Assembly (NCBI GenBank): GCA_036927565.1
Contig: JAYESD010000001.1
Span: forward strand, 269,277,560-269,341,559
DNA length: 64,000 nucleotides
DNA from: Tuctoria greenei
Lineage: Eukaryota > Streptophyta > Magnoliopsida > Poales > Poaceae
Reading direction: 5' to 3'
Part shown: positions 57,204 to 64,000 of the stretch, in pieces
How positions within the stretch are numbered: the first letter of the stretch is position 1
Layout of the letters: every line of letters starts with the position of its first letter
Translations under genes and position numbers: made by a program
The notes under the pieces: generated by a model
The model's database searches: none
Told to the model about the DNA's origin: nothing
Seen by the model: the letters and a program-made list of their open reading frames with translations, nothing else

Positions 57204-57934
57204 GTACTTCTGCGGCACCTGATGTTGCGGCACTTGCTGGTACAACACCTGCTGGTGTGGAACTTGCTGGTGAGGAACATGATGCGTAGAGTACTGTTGT
57301 AGAACATGTTGTGCAGTGTATTGCTGGGGAGTAGTCATCCCAGTGTAATCTTGATGTGGATGTGGCAGAGGGTTTACCTGCGGCGCACCTCCGATGAAGG
57401 ATTCATGCTGCTCAGGCTCTTGAGGGTCTTACTCGACCTCAAGGTTACGCCGCCTCTCCCGCTGCTGCTCAATGTTGATGCGGATGTCCTCGTTCGCTCG
57501 ATGGCGCTCGAGTCCGCCCTGAGGTCTTCTGTCAGGATCCTGGAGGAGCGGTAGACGGTGGAGTATTGGTAGATGGTTGGCGTGCACGATAGCGACAAAT
57601 GATGTCTTCCCTTGATCGGGGAGTTGATGGTGGCAACGACAAGGTTGTCCATGTCGTTGACCCATTGTTGTGCTGCTCTCTGAGAAGCGTTCATGGATGG
57701 TGGGTGGTGAAGAAGGGCTCTGGCTGCTGCCAGACCACTCTCCGGACTTGCAACCGACATCTCCAGGGGCGTCGATTAGGCCGCCATGCGCTGGGACCTA
57801 CCGCCCTAGCTAGCTGCATTTGCGTTGGGGTATGACGGACTAGACTGCACCCTAGAGCGGGGTCTGGTCACAGGACCACCCTCGGTGTGTCGGCGACCTC
57901 TAGAGCCGCCATCCAATGGCTTGGTGTTCACCAT
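57204..57934 (-). pseudogene. gag: gag of Tat element J, N-terminal part
   Basis: ATG at 57934 opens MVNTKPLDGG. A stop follows, then the conserved helix PESGLAAARALLHHPPS and QRAAQQWVNDMDNL, and a Gln/His-rich repeat (QQVPHQQVLYQQVPQHQ) that replaces the Pro/Tyr repeats of G. It is cut by element G at GTAGC and continues at 43674. Confidence 0.8.
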
Positions 57935-57991
57935 GGTGGTGAAAAGTGCAACCACTTTTTAGAGGAAAAGGCCCCTACCTAGCATACCAAA

Positions 57992-58272
57992 TGTGATATC
58001 CTGGCTCAATACTTAATATGATTTATAGAATACCCATACCACCAAGGTATACCTTCTTTTTCGGAAGCCCACCTGCAAAGAACTCTGAGGTTAAGCATGC
58101 CTGGCACGGAGCAATTTATGGATGGGTGACCGACCGAAAAGTTTTCCCGGGTGCGCACGAGTGAGGACAAAATGCATAGAAAAGACTAGTGTTGGTCTGT
58201 GGGGCTAGTCTGTGATCCTAGAGATCTACCAGAAGTAACGACCGCCAGACCTGTAGTGGCTGGGGTGTTATA
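57992..58272 (+). mobile_element. Cassandra solo LTR carrying 5S rRNA sequence
   Basis: 281 bp read TGTGATATCC...GGTGTTATA, flanked by CCAAA on both sides (57987-57991, 58273-58277). The centre (about 58035-58158) resembles 5S rRNA, including the polymerase III box A region GGTTAAGCATGC (58089-58100) and the box C region GGATGGGTGACC (58120-58131). Cassandra TRIM elements are known to carry 5S rRNA sequence in their LTRs. Only one LTR is left, so it is a solo LTR. It is inserted between the primer-binding site and the LTR of J. Confidence 0.88.
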
Positions 58273-58277
58273 CCAAA

Positions 58278-59359
58278 TGTCAAAGTGTTTCTGCGACACT
58301 TCCCCCAGACCTCCTATGTGAGTAGCCCACGGAGGTTCTTGATCGGCGGGGCTTAGTCCTCAGGTGAGGTTGCGCGGGTGAGAGATGGTGAGACGGTGGT
58401 TTTACATGGTTCGGGCTGCCAAAGCGTAATACCCTACTCCATGGTGTGTGTTGTATTGCTTGTTTGAGTTGTGGATCTGAGTGTTTAAATGTGCATGTCT
58501 TGTAACTTAGGCTACCCGATCCTTTTATAGGAAGGCAGAGCGCCTTACAAGTGGGGCCCGGGGCCCAACAGGTGGCCCCATGGTGATCTTATCCTTAAAG
58601 GTGTAAAGTTTCTCTGCTACATTGCCTCTGACCATGGCTTGAAGTCTCGTTGTCTTGCCGCTTCGGTCGCTAGTGGCTCATGCGTAGTCGTTGATGATGG
58701 CAGGGAATGTCCCGTCCACCTGCCTTGTTACCGTAAGCTACCTACTTGGCGGAGTGAGGTAGGCCTGTTGCGTATTCACCGTGATGCGATTGGGCGCAGC
58801 GGTACCTGACAAAAGGTGTGTGCCTCGTTGTGCGCTGGGGGGAGGGCATGTGTCTTCAATGCTTGATTTAGACAGAACGCACCGCCCCTTAACTCCTGCA
58901 ACCCATCGTCCAGGATCAGTTGCAGGACACGTGGCAGCACCGGAGCAAGCCTCTACGGGGGATGTCAGGTCATGTACTGCGGGCCACGTGGCAACCGGAG
59001 CCCGTCTCTGAGATGAGATGGGAGCTTGGGACTGCAGAACACGTGGTTGGGTTGGAGTCCGCCTCTACGGGAGGGGGTCGGCCTGGTGCTTCGGGCCACG
59101 TGGCAGCACCAGAGCCCACTCCTATGGAGGAGCGGGGTCCCATCCTGCTGAACACGTGGCAACTCGGGAGCCCGTCTCTTCGGGGGAGTCGGGTCCCGTC
59201 TTAAGGTCCATTTGGCAGCGTTGGGGCTGCACCTGAGGAAGGCTGGGGTGCGTGCCTCCTGTATACGTGGCGCCTTCGGACCCTGCCTCAGTGGGGAGGC
59301 AGGGTACTTAGGCGCTTTTAGCCTGCGCACTAGGATACCCAATATGTTCAGTACCGACA
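58278..59359 (-). repeat. 5' LTR of Tat element J
   Basis: This 1082-bp LTR reads TGTCGGTACTGAAC...CACTTTGACA on the minus strand. U3 (58920-59270) has a degenerate repeat of about 58 bp with six CACGTGG or ACGTGGC sites. A TATA box (CTATAAAAGG) is at 58521-58530. The 3' LTR is not present in the window. Confidence 0.85.
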
Positions 59360-59485
59360 AATATGAATTTTTATATTTTCTTTTGTGAGTTATGATATAT
59401 ATAGTCATTAGATTAAACTATCTATTTATGATCCATCATTAGTGAAAGAAATATATAGTGTCTCTCGATATTATATTAAGGACTG
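59360..59485. other. AT-rich spacer between elements J and H
   Basis: 126 bp of AT-rich DNA without visible features. It ends with GACTG, the probable left target duplication of H. Confidence 0.5.
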
Positions 59486-60317
59486 TGTCGGTACCCTAAA
59501 AACCATACACTCCCTGAGGATACAAAGATCTCAAGGGAAGGACATCTACTCAAATTGAAGACCCTCGGGGGCCCACTCGCCAGACGTAACCGGACCCGCT
59601 TCTCCAACATGGTTAGCCCCTAGGTTGCCACGTGTACTGTCAGACCAGAGCTGTTACCCACAAGGGTGAAGCTCCGGGCTAGATACTGAAACGGCACCTC
59701 CGGAGGTAACCCCTGACCGAGAGAAGCTCCGGACCTGACACGTGGCAAGCCACCCCGGAGCTTCCTGCTTCTCCCAAGCAAGCTCCGGAGCTGCCACGTG
59801 TCCATACGTCGGAGCTTGCCGCTTCAAGCCCCCGGGAGACGTTGTAACGGCTCCGGATCTCCAAAGGACAGCCGCGGACTTCAAGACCCGATTAATTATC
59901 ATTAATCCCACGTTAATGATATTTAATCGGACGATCTTAACACCTGTAACGGCACTGTTGGAGCCGTTACAGGGTTATTAACAACAATTAATCTCGTGTA
60001 TCAATACTAATAACCGCCAGGGCCACATGTCGGGCCAGACTGACTTGTAACGGTTTGTCCTTATACTATAAAAGGACAAACCGACGATACACGAGGGGAG
60101 GACTCTAGAACTCTCAAAAGCTCACAAGTTAATACAACACACACACACACCCGTGGAGTAGGGTATTACGCTCAGGCGGCCCGAACCACGTAAACCACTG
60201 TGTCACTCGTGTCCAATCGCGTTTCACTTTCTTAAGTCTCCGCGCGCCCAAACCGAACCACAAACTCCTTCAACACTTTCATAGTGTCAGGAGATCTGCC
60301 AACTCCAACAGTTGACA
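59486..60317 (+). repeat. 5' LTR of element H
   Basis: It begins TGTCGGTACCC and ends ...TCCAACAGTTGACA. The true end could be 60310 (TCCAACA) because GTTGACA looks like an extra 7 bp relative to A. G-box sites CCACGTGT or ACACGTGG lie at 59629, about 59741 and about 59794. Confidence 0.85.
60066..60075 (+). promoter_or_regulatory. TATA box in 5' LTR of H
   Basis: CTATAAAAGG lies about 240 bp before the LTR end, identical to the boxes of A, B, G and J. Confidence 0.65.
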
Positions 60318-60336
60318 GTTGGCGCGCCAGGAAGGG
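60318..60336 (+). other. Primer-binding site of element H
   Basis: GTTGGCGCGCCAGGAAGGG follows the LTR and matches the primer site type of A, G and J. tRNA not assigned. Confidence 0.7.
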
Positions 60337-60356
60337 GGCGCCTGAGATCTTCAAGA

Positions 60357-62774
60357 ATGGTGAACTCTGCAGCTGGATCATCCAACGGGCAACCTGCTGT
60401 TCAGGCTGTCGGAGGCAATCCCTCCAATATGCAGCCACCGGCAGGAGCCTCAGCTCCAGCAGGAGTCACACTCCCACCACCACCATCTTCTCCGGCAAGA
60501 CATGCCGGACGTCATGATGGTGCACCGGCATCACATTCTGCGCCGGCAAGTCGTGACAACCCAGAACACGCGCTCCATGCAGCGCGTGCTCTCCTCCAGC
60601 GACCACCACCTCCGGATGCATCTCAAGGTGCCATGGAGCAATGGAGAGCTGATGTTGAGCATTTGGTCGCAGCAGCGGCTGAACACCTCAACAACCAGGG
60701 TCCACCTCCTTCAGGGCGGGCCCCGTCGCAGCGACGAACGTTGTCTGGAAGACTTGGTCCACATGTCTCCAACAACCGGAGAAGAGCTGCGTCACAGCAA
60801 GTGACGTCGTTGCCTTCTGGGGCACGACGCGCTCATACCGCATCTCGACTTTCGACACATGACCTCCGAGTGGAGCTTGATCGTCGATACCGCCAACAGG
60901 ATGGCCGTGTCCACATCGAGCGAGCTCGAGAAAGACGAGATGCTCAAGACCTTTCTACTCTGGAAGGAGTAGGAGGAGGCTGTTCCGCCCTAGCCATGCA
61001 CCTGCGCATGGTTAGATGGCCACAGAAGTTCCGGCCACACTTGCCGGAAAAATTCGACGGGACTGTCAATCCCGTAGAATTTCTACAGATATACTCCACT
61101 GCAATCTTAGCAGCTGGAGGAAACGAGGCCGTAATGGCCAATTACTTTCCAGTGGCTTTAACTGGGACCGCCAGGTCCTGGTTTATGAGCCTTCCACCCA
61201 ACTCTATCGACAGTTGGGAGGAGTTGTGCCGTCAGTTCACCGCCAATTTCGGGAGTTCATACACCCGTCCAGGCACTGAACTGGACCTTTTTGCGGTCGT
61301 GCAAAAAGGAGGAGAATCTTTGCGGTCATTCATCCAAAGATTTTCTCAGGTACGTAACACAATCCCTTCTATCTCAAGCGCTTCTGTCATTGTGGCATTC
61401 AGACAGGGTGTACGAGACAAGAAGATGTTGGAGAAGCTGGCGATCAAAGAGATCACCAGCGTCACGGAGCTCTTCAGCCTGGCTGACAAATGTGCCAGAG
61501 CTGCGGAGGGCCGTGAAATGCACTCCAAACCAGCCTTGGAGGATCATAAAAAATCCTCCAAAGAAGAAGCCGCTACCTCCGGGAGTGGCAAGAAGAAAAA
61601 GAAGACCAACGGCAAGAAGAAGCCGTCGGCCGGCACATCCAACGTTGCAGCTACCGCAACTCCTGGTGGCCGGGGGCCACGCCCCGAGAAGCGACCTCGA
61701 CCGTCTTCTGAAGACGGTGGCAAACCCAAGATGTGGTGCCCCATCCACAAAACGGGCAGCCACAGGCTGGAAGACTGCCGGGAGGTCCAAAACCTTGCCG
61801 AGCGCTACCACAAGCGCCGGGAAGGGTCTCCCTTTCGACAGAGGGAGGGAAAACAAAAGGTCGATGAAGCTCCGGCTGAAGAGGAGTTAGGGTTTCAGGA
61901 CCCCAAAAAGGTCCTGAAAGCCGTCTACATCTCCGTCGACGACGACTCCGACGTCTCCGACAACGAGCGTCGAAAAACCATGAACACCATCTTTGGTGGA
62001 TCATGGGACATCACTTCTCGTCGTGTCATCAAGACTATGCGACGGGATATGGCTGCTGTAGCTCCTACAGCTAGACCGGAGCCACATCGAAAGTGGATGG
62101 ACACACCCATCACTTTTGATGCTTCGGACTGTCCTCAAAGCATGGTCGGAGCTGGCCAATTACCCTTGATGGTATCTCCCACCATCAACAACATCCAGCT
62201 CCATCATGTCCTGGTAGACGGAGGTTCGGGGCTTAACCTCATCAGCTTTGAAGCTTTCACTAAGCTTCAGCTCCGACCTTCGGACCTCCAGCCCTCTCGA
62301 CCTTTCTCCGGAGTAGGTCCGGGGGCCATCACTCCACTCGGAGCTATTACTCTCCCCGTTACCTTCGGGACCCGGGAGAAGTATCGCACCGAGAAGTTGA
62401 TCTTCGACGTCGCTCAGATCAACTTACCATTCAACGCCATCTTGGGTAGACCTGCCTTGTACAAATTCATGGCAGCTGCTCATTATGGATACCTGGTGTT
62501 GAAGATGCCCACACCAGTAGGCGTTCTCTGGATCCGCGGAGATCGCACTGCCGGAGTAACTGCTCTGGAGGAACTCCACGCACTCACCACAGCGCAAGAA
62601 GAGGACTCCAGACAGAAGCAAGCTCCACAACCTCCGAGCATTCGTCAACGAGGCTCGACCTCTGCACCTCGTGTGCAGCCAAGCGGCGACACCGACATTC
62701 CCGTCAAAGTCGTCCAAATTGGTTCCAATGTCACTCAAACTACCCGCATATCGGGCGGCTTGAACGACAAATAG
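60357..62774 (+). CDS. gag-pro: gag-pro polyprotein of Tat element H
   Basis: ATG at 60357 (MVNSAAGSSNG) is preferred over the upstream non-ATG extension because A, G and J share the MVN start. The product is 805 residues. Residues 1-110 are Pro/Ala-rich. A helical segment (NPEHALHAARALLQRPPPP) and an Arg-rich part follow. The capsid (Retrotrans_gag) is at about 229-345, with PEKFDGTVNPVEFLQIYS and FGSSYTRPG. A Lys-rich linker precedes a CX2HX4HX4C zinc knuckle (CPIHKTGSHRLEDC) starting at about 461. An aspartic protease follows with DGGSGLNLI at about 621 and ILGRPALYKF. It forms the particle and cleaves the polyprotein. The frame is intact and ends at TAG, after which pol continues in frame. 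Confidence 0.92.
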   Translation: MVNSAAGSSNGQPAVQAVGGNPSNMQPPAGASAPAGVTLPPPPSSPARHAGRHDGAPASHSAPASRDNPEHALHAARALLQRPPPPDASQGAMEQWRADVEHLVAAAAEHLNNQGPPPSGRAPSQRRTLSGRLGPHVSNNRRRAASQQVTSLPSGARRAHTASRLSTHDLRVELDRRYRQQDGRVHIERARERRDAQDLSTLEGVGGGCSALAMHLRMVRWPQKFRPHLPEKFDGTVNPVEFLQIYSTAILAAGGNEAVMANYFPVALTGTARSWFMSLPPNSIDSWEELCRQFTANFGSSYTRPGTELDLFAVVQKGGESLRSFIQRFSQVRNTIPSISSASVIVAFRQGVRDKKMLEKLAIKEITSVTELFSLADKCARAAEGREMHSKPALEDHKKSSKEEAATSGSGKKKKKTNGKKKPSAGTSNVAATATPGGRGPRPEKRPRPSSEDGGKPKMWCPIHKTGSHRLEDCREVQNLAERYHKRREGSPFRQREGKQKVDEAPAEEELGFQDPKKVLKAVYISVDDDSDVSDNERRKTMNTIFGGSWDITSRRVIKTMRRDMAAVAPTARPEPHRKWMDTPITFDASDCPQSMVGAGQLPLMVSPTINNIQLHHVLVDGGSGLNLISFEAFTKLQLRPSDLQPSRPFSGVGPGAITPLGAITLPVTFGTREKYRTEKLIFDVAQINLPFNAILGRPALYKFMAAAHYGYLVLKMPTPVGVLWIRGDRTAGVTALEELHALTTAQEEDSRQKQAPQPPSIRQRGSTSAPRVQPSGDTDIPVKVVQIGSNVTQTTRISGGLNDK
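62772..62774 (+). other. Conserved in-frame TAG between gag-pro and pol, element H
   Basis: GACAAATAGGAACTCGCGCT; the frame is open before and after. It is identical in A over these bases and nearly so in G. Confidence 0.9.
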
Positions 62775-64000
62775 GAACTCGCGCTCATCACTTTCCTCCG
62801 GGCTAACGTTGACGTGTTTGCTTGGCAACCGCCACAAATGCCTGGGATCCCCAGGGAAGTGATTGAGCACAATCTGAAGATTTACCCCGACGCTCGGCCT
62901 GTGCATCAGAAACCTCGGAAGCAATCTGTAGAGCGACAAAACTTCATCCGACAAGAAGTGAAGAAGTTGCTCGAAGCCGGATTCATCCAAGAAGTCTACC
63001 ATCCAAAATGGCTGGCAAACCCAGTCGTTGTGCCTAAGGCCGGCGGGAAACTTCGGATGTGCATCGACTACACCACACTGAATAAGGCATGTCCAAAAGA
63101 TCCATTCCCACTACCTAGAATAGACCAGATAGTGGATTCCACCTCCGGGTGTGAGTTACTGTGTTTTCTAGACGCATATTCAGGATATCATCAAATCCGG
63201 ATATCTAGGGAAGATGAAGAACATACTTCATTCATCACAGTGGATGGATTGTATTGTTACACAGCCATGCCTTTTGGTCTCAAGAATGCAGCTTCAACTT
63301 TTGTACGAGCTATGTACAAAACTTTCGAAGAACTCATCAGAGACATAGTGGAAGTGTACGTCGATGACATTGTGGTCAAAGTCAAGAACAAGGAGTCCCT
63401 CTTGGACACCTTGCAGGCTGTCTTCGATAAGCTGCGAGCCACCCGCACAAAGCTAAACCCAGACAAGTGCGTCTTCGGGGTTAGTTCCGGAAAGCTTCTT
63501 GGTTTCCTGGTAAGTCACCGGGGCATAGAGGCTAATCCGGCGAAGATAAAAGCCATTGAAGACATGCGGCCACCAACCCGCATCAAAGACGTCCAAAAAT
63601 TAACTGGATGTCTAGCAGCCCTCAGCCGGTTCATTTCAAGACTGGCGGAAAGGGCACTTCCCTTCTTCAAGTTACTGAGGAAGTCCGGACCATTCCAATG
63701 GTCTGAAGAAGCAGAGAAGGCATTCCAGGAGCTGAAACAGTTCCTCACCACCCTACCAGTCTTGGTAGCTCCGAACCCCGGTGAGCCTTTATTGCTTTAC
63801 ATTTCAGCTGCTAACGAAGTAGTCAGTATGGTTCTGGTTGCGGAGAGACCGGAACTACCCAATACTCAGGAATCCAGACCCCTTCGGGAGGGTCCGGAGG
63901 TTCCTGAAAGCGGGTCTGGGTCCCAGCTCCCAGACTTGAACCCACAAGAAGCTACTTCAGAGGACCCTGATTCCTCCGAGAGGATCCAGGTCATTTCTGG
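62775..64000 (+). CDS. pol: pol of Tat element H, partial at window end
   Basis: The frame continues directly from the TAG without any stop to the window end (408 codons). RT motifs in order are WLANPVVVPKAGGKLRMCID, FPLPRIDQIVDST, FLDAYSGYHQIRI, MPFGLKNAASTFVRAM, the catalytic YVDD at 63357-63368, and LGFLVSHRGIEANP. The thumb and connection follow, then the first RNase H, where the catalytic Asp position is replaced (YISAANEVVSMVL near 63800). The acidic, Pro-rich insert of this RNase H starts at about 63850 and is cut by the window. There is no separate ATG near the start, so expression probably depends on passing the TAG. Confidence 0.9.

Larger units (their letters stand above)
59486..64000 (+). 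mobile_element. Tat-lineage Ty3/gypsy element H, intact as far as visible
   Basis: 5' LTR, primer-binding site, gag-pro and most of pol run to the window end on the plus strand. The protein sequence is close to that of A, so both belong to one family. No frameshift and only the conserved TAG interrupt gag-pro-pol over 3.6 kb, so this is the youngest or best-preserved element here. Integrase, any opposite-strand gene and the 3' LTR should lie to the right. Confidence 0.92.

Noticed and set aside
58035..58158. Functional 5S rRNA gene
   Set aside because: The similarity is partial and diverged at the 5' part, single-copy, and embedded in a Cassandra-type LTR with target duplications.
61291..61890. 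Second plus-strand frame of 199 codons overlapping gag of H
   Set aside because: It runs inside the intact gag-pro frame, starts without a recognisable domain and is very Arg/Ser-rich, as expected from an out-of-frame reading of the Lys-rich linker.

Overview
The window is repeat-rich plant nuclear DNA, most likely from a grass. Nearly every base belongs to nested LTR retrotransposons. I found no intact host gene, no tRNA gene and no bacterial signature. The grass assignment is inference from the element mix: Tat-lineage Ty3/gypsy elements related to RIRE2/Grande, Tekay-type chromoviruses with 2.8-kb LTRs, a SIRE/Maximus-type copia gag, a Cassandra LTR carrying 5S rRNA sequence, and a Stowaway-like MITE.

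Left half (1-38896). A copia element on the minus strand (call it F; 5' LTR at 38703-38896) forms the base layer. Its pol is cut by a small TIR element with a TTA target duplication (35575-36520, carrying an F-box-like fragment), by Tekay element D (24301-34823), and by the LTR of a Tat element (B; 15861-16456 plus 23605-23871). LTR B is itself split by Tekay element C (16457-23604, target duplication TGTTG) and, close to its end, by Tat element A (1-15860, minus strand). The gag of A is split by N (9716-14295, plus strand), a non-autonomous LTR element without pol. The nest therefore reaches four levels: F, then B, then A, then N.

Right half (38897-64000). After about 590 bp of non-LTR flank comes a truncated SIRE-type element (39485-42677). 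It abuts the gag of Tat element J. A complete Tat element G (43675-57198, LTRs of 1198 bp each, target duplication GTAGC) lies inside the J gag. A Cassandra solo LTR (57992-58272) sits exactly at the junction of the J primer-binding site and the J 5' LTR (58278-59359). The window closes with Tat element H (plus strand, from 59486). Its gag-pro frame is intact, and its pol frame is open from one in-frame TAG to the window end; it is the best-preserved coding sequence here.

In the Tat elements, gag, protease, reverse transcriptase, a degenerate RNase H, a second RNase H and integrase lie in one direction. Between pol and the 3' LTR, A and G carry a convergent opposite-strand gene (Transposase_28-like N-terminus, coiled coil, conserved C-terminus) and a block of roughly 70-bp tandem repeats. 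The main points for a second look are: arrays of the 12-bp palindrome CGGACTAGTCCG in the LTRs of two unrelated superfamilies; a TAG stop at the gag-pro/pol boundary conserved in three elements; the conserved opposite-strand gene; palindromic insertions inside the first RNase H; and G-box-rich LTRs.
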